IMG/VR virus record: IMGVR_UViG_3300020186_000013
Coordinates: 1-64,000 of that record
Reading direction: 5' to 3' (one strand)
DNA: 64,000 nt
DNA from: a virus
Of the stretch, positions 17,553 to 26,599 are shown piece by piece. Within the stretch, counting starts at the first letter, position 1. Each line of letters starts with the position of its first letter. The notes below the pieces were generated by a model. The model saw nothing but the letters and a program-made list of their open reading frames with translations, did no database searches and was not told where the DNA came from. The translations under genes and the position numbers were made by a program.

Positions 17553-18663
17553 TTGTTGGCACCTTAGCGAACGACACCTCGACGCCCTGGTCTTCCGCCT
17601 CCGCGATCACGTACTCGCGAAGGAAGTCTCGGTCCAGGGAGCCGGGGTCCGTATTGGGGGGCAGCTTGACGACCGCGACGTGCTCCATCCTCGCCTTCAG
17701 CTTCCGGACCAAGTCCTTCGTGGCGACCGTGTCAAACTCCTCGGGGTCGAGGAGCACCACGCCCGCCCGCTTCTTGAACACAGCCACGAAGTCACGTTGC
17801 TGCTGGGACGACAGGGTCTTGCCCAACAGCGGCATGGCCATGGGACCAAACGCGAACACGTCAAACCAGCCCTCGACGAGTACGCCGGTATGGAACTCCC
17901 TGGCGTTGTCGAGGTTCGCCAGGAACGCACTCTTGGGCATATTCGGTTCGGTGAAATACTTCGGCGGGAGGTTACGCTTGTTCGGCCCCTTCCAGTCCAG
18001 CTCCCCGCAGTACCGGGCCTGCCAGCCCACCAACTTGCCCCGGTTACGCATCGGGACAATGATCCTCTTCCGGGCCAGGTAGTGGACGGACTCCTCGCAA
18101 TAACCCACCCCGTAAAACTTCGAGAGGACGACAGGGTCGAGCTTACGGCCCTTGATGTAGCTGTAGGCCGGATGGCCCTTATCCAGCTCATGTAGCGGCG
18201 TCACCACGCCCGGCAGCCTCGCCTTGAGTTTGGACAAGTCGACGACCTTGCCGACCCGGATCGTGGCACGGGCCAGCTTCAGGGTCGGCGAGTACAGCAT
18301 GTCACGTAGGGTCTTGCGGTTGTCCCCTTTCCCCATGCACGACTCGTTGTAGCAAATCGTCATGAAGTCCAAGCTGCGACCGGACTCCTTGTCCTTGGTG
18401 CCGTACCGATGGTTGATGTACAGCCGAAACGTGGTGTCGTTACAGAACGGGCAGCACACCCGGTAATACTCCCCGTCTTGCTTGATCACCATGTAGTCGC
18501 CGCCACGGCTCAGGACCTGACCGTCGCCCTGCACCTGACCGTCGACGGCGGGGGTGTAGCCCGGACGGGAGTACCCGTCAAAGGCTTGGCCCTTGTTGCT
18601 GATCTTAACCCCGCCGAACACCTCCTTCAGCCGGTCGTAAAGGACCTCGTTGAGAGCCGTCAT
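17542..18663 (-). CDS. DnaG-type DNA primase
   Basis: A 373-aa primase that makes RNA primers for lagging-strand synthesis. The N-terminal zinc site is Cys71/74 (CCPFC) with Cys104/109 (CYNESC). The TOPRIM domain shows VLVEGWFDVFAF (~262-272) and VVLLDPEEFD (~302-311), giving the catalytic Glu and DxE residues. RNRGKLVGWQARY is the conserved pre-TOPRIM segment. No C-terminal helicase-binding domain is obvious, in line with its short length. ATGA overlap with the helicase gene and an 11-nt overlap with the polymerase gene make a compact replisome operon. Confidence 0.9.
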   Translation of the reverse strand: MTALNEVLYDRLKEVFGGVKISNKGQAFDGYSRPGYTPAVDGQVQGDGQVLSRGGDYMVIKQDGEYYRVCCPFCNDTTFRLYINHRYGTKDKESGRSLDFMTICYNESCMGKGDNRKTLRDMLYSPTLKLARATIRVGKVVDLSKLKARLPGVVTPLHELDKGHPAYSYIKGRKLDPVVLSKFYGVGYCEESVHYLARKRIIVPMRNRGKLVGWQARYCGELDWKGPNKRNLPPKYFTEPNMPKSAFLANLDNAREFHTGVLVEGWFDVFAFGPMAMPLLGKTLSSQQQRDFVAVFKKRAGVVLLDPEEFDTVATKDLVRKLKARMEHVAVVKLPPNTDPGSLDRDFLREYVIAEAEDQGVEVSFAKVPTNGN

Positions 18664-20444
18664 AGGCTCGCCTCCGTGCTCGTGTTGGAGAAGGGCGGTG
18701 CCGCCTTCTCTTTCTTCTTCGGTGCGGTGTTACCCTTCGGCGTGGCGGCAGCACTGTTGTTATCCTCTTCCGGCTCGTTGTCCTTGGCTACGCCGTTGGC
18801 CTCCGCGAGGGTCATGATGGTCGCACCCTGGATGCAGTACAGTTTCGACATGTTCTTAATGCGGTTGAACTCGCCCTCGATCTTGACGATCTTCCGCGAG
18901 TTCGGTGGCTTGCGGCGGTACTTGGTGACATCGAAGACGCAGAACTGATTTCCGTCCTTCGTCGCCGGGCCGGTGACGATGCAGAAGTCCGCGAACATGC
19001 CCACGGTCTTGCACTCGTCGCCGTCGGTGTGATGGAACTGGGCCGAGGGTCCCCGCTCGTTAGCCGACCCGGAGAACTGGTGGACGATCCACACCGGGCA
19101 GCCCAGAGGCACACCGATGAAATCGACGGCCTGCTTCGGGGCACGCTTGAGGATGTGCCGCTTGTTGTCGTCCGTGAACTTGTCGTCCGACCCGACCATG
19201 TTGTCGATCATGGCCGCGAGGTGGTCAATCCACACCACAGTAATCTGGCACTTGTCGAGAGCCGCTTGGGCCTTCAGTCGAGCGGCCAGCTCCAGCATGC
19301 CGCCGCACCCCTTCGGGTTGATCTCCGACCCGACGCTAGTCATGTCCAAGAAGATGCCGTGCTTACGGATCAGCTCGACCGCCGCTTCGACACGCTCCCA
19401 CTCGCCCATCAGCGACGCCGGGTCGACACCCTTCGCGATCTCCGTCGCGTACAACGTCTCCTCGTACTTCTGGAGGGGCAACTCGCCCGTCTTCCGAAGG
19501 TCCTGCATCGTGGCGACGCTGGCGACGCCGAGCATCCGGTCGCGTGAGATGTCGGCCAGGAATGCAAGGCACCGCTGGCGGACCTCGTTCTTCTTGGTCT
19601 CGTACGTGGCGTACACAGCCTTATACAGGACCCGCGTCTCACTGCCCGCCGCCTCGTACGCCGCGTTCTCGGTCACCGTCCGGTCGTGAGCGGCCTTGAC
19701 GCTGACACAGAACGCCTGGACGGCCAGGGTCGTCTTACAGGACGAGAACGGGCCGAAGAACAGGTAACACTCACCTGCCGTCTGCCCGCCAATGAACTCG
19801 TCGAGCACGCTGACGCCAGTGGACTCCAACTTGGGCTGCGTCTCGTGCTGCCAGCCGTCGTCGAACAGGGCGTCGGTCAGGGCGTTAGAGTCCTCAGCAG
19901 CCGACGCGATGGAAGCGACCTTGTCCTGGAGCACCTGCATCAGGTTGTTCGAGACGGTGCCATCGCGAATCAGAAGTGACAGATCCCCGGCCACCAACTC
20001 GTCCTTGAACTGGCGGACGACCTTGGTCGCCTCCTTGGCGTGCATCGTCGACGTGGTGACGTCATAGTCCTGCCAGGTGGCGGGCTCGAAGATGTAGCCC
20101 TTGATGAACTCCTCGCACTCGTCGATCTCGTCCTCGGTCAGGAGGGTCGGGTAGGCGATGAGTTCGTTGTTGACGTCGGTCAGGAGAATCTGTGCGTCGG
20201 GCAGCTGCTGCGTCTGCTTGTAACACTTACGGACGCACCGCCAGATGACGGCGTAGAACTCACCCATCTTCGCGACGTCGGCGTCCTTGAGCACCTTGTG
20301 AGCGAACTCGAACACCGTCGGGTTGCGGACGGCAACCGCGAACATGAGCTGCTTCTTGAGGAGCGACAGCATGCCCCGCCGGCCAATTTTGGCCAAGGGC
20401 TCGCCGTCCTCCGACAAGATCTTGGAGGTCTTATGCTTCGCCAT
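18660..20444 (-). CDS. DnaB-like replicative helicase
   Basis: A 594-aa helicase with an N-terminal helical region (~30-120) like DnaB-N and a RecA-fold ATPase. The P-loop is GPFSSCKTTL at 231-240, where Cys236 replaces the usual Gly of GxxxxGK[ST]. Walker B is VVWIDHLAAM, and the later strand VWIVHQFSG carries the Gln/His sensor position. An insert of ~100 residues lies between motifs 1 and 2. The C-terminus is Lys/Pro/Asn-rich. Overlaps the primase gene by 4 nt. It should unwind DNA at the fork; whether the Cys substitution affects ATP binding is untested. Confidence 0.87.
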   Translation of the reverse strand: MAKHKTSKILSEDGEPLAKIGRRGMLSLLKKQLMFAVAVRNPTVFEFAHKVLKDADVAKMGEFYAVIWRCVRKCYKQTQQLPDAQILLTDVNNELIAYPTLLTEDEIDECEEFIKGYIFEPATWQDYDVTTSTMHAKEATKVVRQFKDELVAGDLSLLIRDGTVSNNLMQVLQDKVASIASAAEDSNALTDALFDDGWQHETQPKLESTGVSVLDEFIGGQTAGECYLFFGPFSSCKTTLAVQAFCVSVKAAHDRTVTENAAYEAAGSETRVLYKAVYATYETKKNEVRQRCLAFLADISRDRMLGVASVATMQDLRKTGELPLQKYEETLYATEIAKGVDPASLMGEWERVEAAVELIRKHGIFLDMTSVGSEINPKGCGGMLELAARLKAQAALDKCQITVVWIDHLAAMIDNMVGSDDKFTDDNKRHILKRAPKQAVDFIGVPLGCPVWIVHQFSGSANERGPSAQFHHTDGDECKTVGMFADFCIVTGPATKDGNQFCVFDVTKYRRKPPNSRKIVKIEGEFNRIKNMSKLYCIQGATIMTLAEANGVAKDNEPEEDNNSAAATPKGNTAPKKKEKAAPPFSNTSTEASL

Positions 20445-20463
20445 TCTGTTTCACGCTCCTAGT

Positions 20464-21273
20464 TTACGTTCCTTTACCGAACGTCTCCGTGTAAAGACCG
20501 CGAGCATTGGCCACGAAGTCATCAGGCAAGAGACGACGCCAGTGCTTGAGGTATTGGGTTCTCTTTGACCAGAACTGAATGACCGCCCCTCGTTCGTGCA
20601 GGTTGGCAATCCTGTCGAATTCCGAGTTCTGTTCACTCAGCTCACGAGCAAGGCAATAACGAAACAGTGCGGACAGTTCCAGCTGCGGGTTAAGGAGGAC
20701 CAGGTACTGCGAGTTAAGCATCGTTTGCTTACCGCAGAGGTGCAGGAAGTTGATCTCCCGCATCGCCGTACTGGCTTGGTTCAGCAACGCATTCTTAACC
20801 AACACCCCGTTGGCGTCCGACAGCTCACACTCCCGGTAATAGTTCAGCCACGTTTTCGACAACAGCTGGTTAGGCTCCGGCGGGCAGTGGTCACCAAAGG
20901 CAGTCTTGGCGTGGTTGTCCGACGCATAGCCGAACACGCAGTGCGTGTACTCGACTGGGTCGATCTCCAGGGCTATGAACTTTCTCGCCAACTTCGGCCA
21001 CAAGGGGGCGGCGTTCTTCCCCTCCACGACAACGCCTTCAACCTCCACGGCACCGCCGCCCCGGTCGTAAAGCTGCGGCACCGTGTATCGGGTCAGTGTA
21101 CCGTTCAAGTATGTGTCGAAGGCACTCCGAGCATCAACATACGCTTCCCGCAGACGCAGGCCAATAGCCTCCTCTGCGGCGGTGACCTCCGCAACCGGCG
21201 GGGCCTTCTTCCTCTTGCGTGGCGACGGCTGATCGTCCGTGACGAGCCGACTCCGGGAATGGTCATTTTGCAT
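20464..21273 (-). CDS. Unknown protein in replication cluster
   Basis: A 269-aa protein with a basic N-terminus (PSPRKRKKAPP) and a helical body (NALLNQASTAMREINFLHL). No recognised motif. ATG at 21273 lies 5 nt inside the junction with the SF2 helicase; the longer frame from 21300 overlaps that gene. Its position between SF2 helicase and DnaB-like helicase makes a helicase loader or replication accessory role possible, but this is context only. Confidence 0.6.
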   Translation of the reverse strand: MQNDHSRSRLVTDDQPSPRKRKKAPPVAEVTAAEEAIGLRLREAYVDARSAFDTYLNGTLTRYTVPQLYDRGGGAVEVEGVVVEGKNAAPLWPKLARKFIALEIDPVEYTHCVFGYASDNHAKTAFGDHCPPEPNQLLSKTWLNYYRECELSDANGVLVKNALLNQASTAMREINFLHLCGKQTMLNSQYLVLLNPQLELSALFRYCLARELSEQNSEFDRIANLHERGAVIQFWSKRTQYLKHWRRLLPDDFVANARGLYTETFGKGT

Positions 21274-21277
21274 GGTA

Positions 21278-22813
21278 TTAACCCCACAACATTTTTTCAC
21301 GGAGCGATCCGGGCAACGGAGTATCGAGAGTCTTGATCTTCCACCGCAGAGCCTTGTAACTCTCCTTCCGACCGTCGGACTTCATATTCATCCCACGATT
21401 GAACTTGTCGACGTAGTCGTGAATGATCGCGAACTCCTTGTCCTCGTGCGTACGGCTGGTCCGACCAGGGACCTGGCTGTCGGCGATCCGGCTACCGCCT
21501 GCGTCGCCCCGCACCAACACACTCAGCCGCTTCGAGCTGAACCCGACGCCGAGCACGTCCGTCGAGATGAAGATCGGTATCTCGGCATCCCTGGCCTGCC
21601 GCGTCAGCATCACCCGTCTATCCACTGTCATCTCAGGCAGGTCGTCGATCGGCAGATTCCACCCGCGTAACTTGTTCACGAATGCCGGCGGCAGCTCCCG
21701 CTCCGAGTAGATCAGCGGCGGGTTGACGCCCTTCTTCTGGAACCGGATGAGCAACCGCAGGGCGTGTTCGAGCGTCTTGACATACACCATGACCGGGTCG
21801 TCTGGGTACGACGTCGCGTCCTTGACGATCAGGTCGTTTCGGTAGTCGTTGGACCAGACGCCGTGCCGCAGTTTGTCGGTGCCGATGCGGTCTCCGCAAG
21901 GGTCGACGTCCAGGATCACCTTGCGGAACCGGACCTCGATCGGAGCAACGCCACCGGCGGCGACAGCCTCCTGGTAGTGAACCTTCATCCGCACCGGCCC
22001 AAACATCCCCTCAACCCGCATGTCCTTCCCATCCATCCGCATGTCCATGGTCGCCGACAGGCCGTACATGCGGGGCTGACCGGGGATGAGGCCCATCTGG
22101 GTCGCGTAGTAGTCGGACCCGGCTTCGTGGCACTCGTCGAAGACGATGATGTCGTACGGGTCGTCGGCGACGAGGTGGGGGAGGCAGCCGGCACTGAAGC
22201 ACATGACCCGCTTACCACGGTCACGCTTGCCCGAGCAGACGAGGCCGACGGACGGGAGGTTGAGTCGCAACTCCGGGTAGATCTGGTCCCGGAGAATGGC
22301 GAGCCGCTTGCTCACAATCGCGATGCGGGCCGTCGGGAGCAGCTTGCAGATGCACCGAAGCAGGAAGCTCTTGCCCCACCCCGTCGGGCAATCGAACCGC
22401 CCGTTGTCGTACGTGACCAGCTTGGCCAGAAACTCGTCCTGGCGTTCCTTGAGCACCACGCCACTGTCGAACAGGTGGTCCCACAGCGGCTCGAACACCT
22501 TGGGGTTCTTGTGAGGCGTCAGGTTCTTCTCACGGACGGTGTAGCCCGCCTTCTTGAGCAGGACCGTCAAGCGGTCGGAGAACCCGTACGACGTGGCGAT
22601 CCGCCCCTTGTGGTCGTCCACGAAGCACTCCCATAGATTCTCCTCGAACGGGAGACGACCATTACGCTTCGCGTCGTACAGGTCCTTACCGTACAGGAAC
22701 TCCTTCTCCAAGAACGTCAGGGCCGGCTCGACGATTTGTCGGATGGCCGGCGTGGTCGGCTCAACCACGATCCGGTTCTGGGACCGGAGTAGCATTACTT
22801 CCGGCATTTTCAT
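21278..22813 (-). CDS. SF2 DNA helicase (UvsW/RecG-like)
   Basis: A 511-aa superfamily 2 helicase. Motif I is FDCPTGWGKSFLL, motif II VFDECHEAG, motif III GLSATMD, and motif VI VPGRTSRTHEDK with preceding ISTDVLGVGF. The arrangement resembles T4 UvsW-type branch-migration helicases, which resolve recombination intermediates and help switch to recombination-driven replication. The in-frame ATG at 22807 (AGG 6 nt upstream) is an alternative to 22813. Adjacent SbcCD and RecA-like genes support a recombination role. Confidence 0.85.
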   Translation of the reverse strand: MKMPEVMLLRSQNRIVVEPTTPAIRQIVEPALTFLEKEFLYGKDLYDAKRNGRLPFEENLWECFVDDHKGRIATSYGFSDRLTVLLKKAGYTVREKNLTPHKNPKVFEPLWDHLFDSGVVLKERQDEFLAKLVTYDNGRFDCPTGWGKSFLLRCICKLLPTARIAIVSKRLAILRDQIYPELRLNLPSVGLVCSGKRDRGKRVMCFSAGCLPHLVADDPYDIIVFDECHEAGSDYYATQMGLIPGQPRMYGLSATMDMRMDGKDMRVEGMFGPVRMKVHYQEAVAAGGVAPIEVRFRKVILDVDPCGDRIGTDKLRHGVWSNDYRNDLIVKDATSYPDDPVMVYVKTLEHALRLLIRFQKKGVNPPLIYSERELPPAFVNKLRGWNLPIDDLPEMTVDRRVMLTRQARDAEIPIFISTDVLGVGFSSKRLSVLVRGDAGGSRIADSQVPGRTSRTHEDKEFAIIHDYVDKFNRGMNMKSDGRKESYKALRWKIKTLDTPLPGSLREKMLWG

Positions 22814-22866
22814 CCTTTCAGTTGTGCGGAGCGTTGAAACGGCGTGAGACGACAGCTAGAATTGGC

Positions 22867-23436
22867 TCAGGCAAGCTCGTCTGTTTCACACGAGAATGAG
22901 CCGTCGAGTTGGCAACTCGGCGGCTCGTTCTGTTTCTCCGGACCGCCGGATTCCATGTCTTGTTCGTGCTGCCTCCGTCGCGGACGCAACCCCTCTACCC
23001 CGAAGAAACCGTACTCCCCTGGCTTCCAAGGCGACAAGCCTCGGTACTGCCCAGAGAGTGCCATCAGACGCCAAAAGTCGTCGTCCGTTATTGTACTGGG
23101 GACGACGCAATTCAGCCCCACCACCTGACCGGCCAGAAACGCCTCATGTACGACGTACCGACGCTTCCCGTTGGACGCCCAGTAATACCGCCTATACCAG
23201 CCGTCGCCCTGCGGCAGGCCATCCACGTTGATGTCCCAAAGGATTTTGCCGACCTCGTCCTGATGCTTGCCCAGGAGCTGAGCGGCGAACCGCATATTGG
23301 CATGGTGCCAGCTCGCCAGGAACGTGACAGTCCCCGACGGGCTACGCGGCAGGGTGAAGGAGGCATCCTTCGCCCGACTCTTCACGCTACCCAGGCAATG
23401 CTTGGTGAAACTGATCCGGACCGTGAGTTCTCGCAT
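22867..23436 (-). CDS. Unknown 189-aa protein
   Basis: Begins MRELTVRISFTKHCLGSVK; the ATG at 23436 has AGGA 4 nt upstream. The region LPRSPSGTVTFLASWHHANM followed by KILWDINVDG looks like a beta-barrel or small enzyme core; the C-terminus is Arg/Gln-rich and polar. I have the impression of a conserved phage protein but cannot name a function. Confidence 0.6.
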   Translation of the reverse strand: MRELTVRISFTKHCLGSVKSRAKDASFTLPRSPSGTVTFLASWHHANMRFAAQLLGKHQDEVGKILWDINVDGLPQGDGWYRRYYWASNGKRRYVVHEAFLAGQVVGLNCVVPSTITDDDFWRLMALSGQYRGLSPWKPGEYGFFGVEGLRPRRRQHEQDMESGGPEKQNEPPSCQLDGSFSCETDELA

Positions 23437-23483
23437 GGCATCCTGCCCCAGTGTGTCCAATCTACCCGGACATGTCGCACGGC

Positions 23484-24470
23484 TCAAACTGCGTTGTCGA
23501 GCGTCCGGAGGTGTACCGAGTAAGCGTCAACCTCTTCCGCACTCTTGAAGAACGACGACGGCAAGAAACCGCCCTCGGGGCGTGGGGCAGCGACTTCGCC
23601 GGACCACACCTCGTACAAGAACCGAACATACCGTCGCGTAGCTGCCATGGTCCCCTTGTGTGCCCCGCCAGCTGCCGCGTGTGCCCGCCACAGGAAGTGC
23701 TGCGGCCGAGTCCTATCCGTAACGCCGGTCCGCCCCAGCCACGACCGCATCAGCACCGTCAACCAATCGAAGTTCCGATCCCTGTCGTTGAAGTTCGTCA
23801 TCCAAGCGTGCATATTCTTGGGCGTCAGTCCCAGGTGCACATACAGCCGGCTCAGCCGGTGGGGCCGGGTCGGGTGCCGGAACCACCTCGGGTCGACGAT
23901 GCGGGCGGCAAGGAGGCACGCCGCGTCGTGGTCGCCCGACGGAATGAACGACACCGCCGGCCACAGCGGGTGGTAGCGGAAGATCCGCCGCACCTGCTCG
24001 TCGACCTCACCCTTGTTGTCTTTCAACGCCGCGATGATGGCGTACGTCGTGTAGTCCTTGTCACTCAGGTCGTGCCAGCACCCCGATGGCAGGACGGCGT
24101 ACTGCTGCCACAGGTGTGACAGCACGCGGGCCGGGCTGCCCCGGTCCTCGGCCGTGGGGCACACCATGGGGCTGCCCAGGACAACCCGCTGCCCGCGAGA
24201 CAGCGACTTGTTACGCACCCGCATATGGTGCAGGTACACGATCAACTCTGCGTTCGACGGCACCCCGAGGAGTCGGATCAGTCGAACCGACCCCAAGTTC
24301 ACGCCCAGCCACTTCAGCTTGTCGAAAAAGACGGCGACGGTACAGCGGGAGTTCTCCCCCACCGCACCGTCGTGCCCGTACCAGACGTGGCCCTGGTCGT
24401 CCGTGTGCAACCGCAGCAAGTCCACGACCGACGCGACGTCTTCTTCAAGCGGGACAAGGGGCATGGTCAC
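23484..24470 (-). CDS. Unknown 328-aa protein downstream of SbcC
   Basis: The GTG at 24470 overlaps the sbcC stop (GTGA); an ATG two codons later is possible. Helical, Trp/Arg-rich sequence (RLYVHLGLTPKNMHAWM; FDWLTVLMRSWLGR). No catalytic motif seen. Coupling to sbcC suggests a DNA-processing role by context only. Confidence 0.6.
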   Translation of the reverse strand: MTMPLVPLEEDVASVVDLLRLHTDDQGHVWYGHDGAVGENSRCTVAVFFDKLKWLGVNLGSVRLIRLLGVPSNAELIVYLHHMRVRNKSLSRGQRVVLGSPMVCPTAEDRGSPARVLSHLWQQYAVLPSGCWHDLSDKDYTTYAIIAALKDNKGEVDEQVRRIFRYHPLWPAVSFIPSGDHDAACLLAARIVDPRWFRHPTRPHRLSRLYVHLGLTPKNMHAWMTNFNDRDRNFDWLTVLMRSWLGRTGVTDRTRPQHFLWRAHAAAGGAHKGTMAATRRYVRFLYEVWSGEVAAPRPEGGFLPSSFFKSAEEVDAYSVHLRTLDNAV

Positions 24471-26599
24471 GCCTTCAGTTGGATCACCCGGTCGAACGCG
24501 GCCTTCAGCCCCTCGGCGTGGGTGATCACAATGAGTTGCTGCTTGCCCTTCACCTTCTTCGAGAAGTAGGTGATTGCCTGGGCAAGGAACTTGATGTTCT
24601 CGTCGTCCAAGTTGGCCGTCGGTTCGTCAAGCACGAGCATACCAAGACCCGACCGGTAGAGCGAGTTCACTGTGATCCAGAAGGCCACCGAAAGCACGCC
24701 CTTCTGCCCGCCCGACAGGGCCTCGGCCCGGTGCGGCGGGTCGCCCGGCTTGTGCACCAGGAAACTCAGTTCGGTGTCGGTCTCAACCCAGAACGGTGCC
24801 CCGAACAACTCCAACCCCTTGTTGACGTCCCCCTCCATCCGAGTCAGGTTGGCCTGGGCCACGGCCTGGGGCAGGGCCTGTTTGTGGAAGATGTCGCGGG
24901 TCAGTTGCAGGACCTTGGTCATCTCCTTCAGCTTGCGGCTCCGCTTCATGCGGGCCTTGGCCTGCTCGTACTGCGTCTTCTTGGCGGCGATCTGCGTGTT
25001 GATGCCGACCAGCTGGCCCTCCAGGTTGGCGATCTCCAGCTCGGCCGTGCGATGCTCCTTCAAGCGGATTTTGGCCTTCACCAACACCTCGTCGAGTACC
25101 TGGTTCTCGGACGCCGTCGTCAACAACTCGCGGATGTGACTGTCAACCGCAGCGAGCTGGGCCTCCTTCCGCGTCACCAACTTGGTCAGCCCCTCCCACT
25201 GCTTCTTCGCCCCCTCGGTCACCTCGGCGTTCTTCTCGTAGACCCGGATCGTCTCGGCCAGCTCCTCCTTGTCGCCGTCCGGGTACTGGAGGTCCTTGAT
25301 CGCCGCAAGGGCCTCCTCGTTCTCCTTGACCGCTGCGTCGTTGGTCGCCTTCCACTCGTTGTACTTGGCAAGGCTGGACTCGTACTCCTTCCAATGGGAG
25401 ATCAAAGATTGCAACTCGCTGATCTGGCCGGGGCGGTCGTTGTTGATGCCCCGTAGGTGCTTCAAGTGCGACTCAATCGCCGCGATCTCGGTGCTGCACG
25501 TCGGGCAATACATCATGCCCTTCTGGGAGAACAACGCGAGCGTCTTCTTGGCCTCCATCAGCTCCTGCGAGTACGCCGCCAGCTTCTGCTCGGCGTTGAC
25601 CGGCGGGGCCTTGGGCTTGAACGGCGGCTCCTTCTTCACCGTCAACAGCTTCTTACGTTCGAGCAACTTCTGCTTGCGGGCCTGCTGCTTCTCGCACTGC
25701 TCGAACGCCGCCAAGGCCGAGCGGGCCATGGTGGCGGGCTGGGCCATCGCGTCCGTCGCCTTCTTCAACCCCTCGTACGCCTTCTCCTGCTTCTTCGCGT
25801 TGGTGGTGACGCCACGCAACTCCTCACCTAGCGTGTCCGACTCCAGCTTAAGCGGCCCGAGGCGGGTCAGAGCCGCCGCCTGGCGTTCCGCCCGACGCAG
25901 GATCTCCTCGGCGTTCTCCTTGCGGGTCGGTTCGAGCTGCTTCTCCTTCTCCAAGGTGATCCGCAGGTTGATGTCGTCCCTCTGGTCCTTCAGCTCGCCG
26001 ATCTCGTGCGTCAACTCGTCCGTGTTGTCGACGGCCTGGTCGATGGCCTCGCGGTCCTTGGCGATCACCGACGCGAGCACGTCCTGCACCGTCTCGCAGT
26101 GCTCGGTGCCGTTCAAGGCCATGTACGCCTTGGCCCGGATGGCCGGCGTCGTGTGCAGGAAGTCGTCGAGGGCACCATCGACGGTCCCCGGCTGTCGCTT
26201 GAACACGGCGAAGTCAAGGATCTTCTTGTCGATGCCCAGACGCCGCAGCCGCTCCGTGCCTTCCTTGTCCGACGTGATGAGCTTCTCGTCGTTGACCTTC
26301 AGCTCGTACTTCGCCGGCCGCAGGGACCGTTTGATCGCGATGGTAGCGTCGTCGTGAACGATGGTCACCCGGATCGCCGACTCGTCGTCCTTGGTCGAGC
26401 GGTTGTTGATGACGTCCGTCCGGACGCCGTCGAACCGGCTAAAGTCGTTCGTGATGGCCGCGTAGATGGCGTCCACCAGGGTCGACTTGCCGGCCCCGTT
26501 GTCGGCCAAGATCACGTTGGCCCCGCGATCGAACTCGAAATCGTGCCGCCCGTAGAACGGCCCGATGTTCGTCAACGCCGCCTTTGTGATGTACATCAC
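24467..26599 (-). CDS. sbcC: SbcC/Rad50-like ATPase (gp46-like)
   Basis: A 710-aa SMC-family ATPase that partners SbcD in end resection and hairpin cleavage. Walker A is ILADNGAGKSTLVDAIYAAI near 30-49. Long coiled coils flank a zinc hook CPTC at 365-368. The ABC signature is ALSGGQKGVLSVAF, and Walker B is LGMLVLDEPTANLDDENIKF. Shorter than bacterial SbcC (~1000 aa), as phage gp46 proteins are. ATGA overlap with the SbcD gene shows an operon. Phage versions prepare DNA ends for recombination and may degrade host DNA. Confidence 0.93.
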   Translation of the reverse strand: MMYITKAALTNIGPFYGRHDFEFDRGANVILADNGAGKSTLVDAIYAAITNDFSRFDGVRTDVINNRSTKDDESAIRVTIVHDDATIAIKRSLRPAKYELKVNDEKLITSDKEGTERLRRLGIDKKILDFAVFKRQPGTVDGALDDFLHTTPAIRAKAYMALNGTEHCETVQDVLASVIAKDREAIDQAVDNTDELTHEIGELKDQRDDINLRITLEKEKQLEPTRKENAEEILRRAERQAAALTRLGPLKLESDTLGEELRGVTTNAKKQEKAYEGLKKATDAMAQPATMARSALAAFEQCEKQQARKQKLLERKKLLTVKKEPPFKPKAPPVNAEQKLAAYSQELMEAKKTLALFSQKGMMYCPTCSTEIAAIESHLKHLRGINNDRPGQISELQSLISHWKEYESSLAKYNEWKATNDAAVKENEEALAAIKDLQYPDGDKEELAETIRVYEKNAEVTEGAKKQWEGLTKLVTRKEAQLAAVDSHIRELLTTASENQVLDEVLVKAKIRLKEHRTAELEIANLEGQLVGINTQIAAKKTQYEQAKARMKRSRKLKEMTKVLQLTRDIFHKQALPQAVAQANLTRMEGDVNKGLELFGAPFWVETDTELSFLVHKPGDPPHRAEALSGGQKGVLSVAFWITVNSLYRSGLGMLVLDEPTANLDDENIKFLAQAITYFSKKVKGKQQLIVITHAEGLKAAFDRVIQLKA

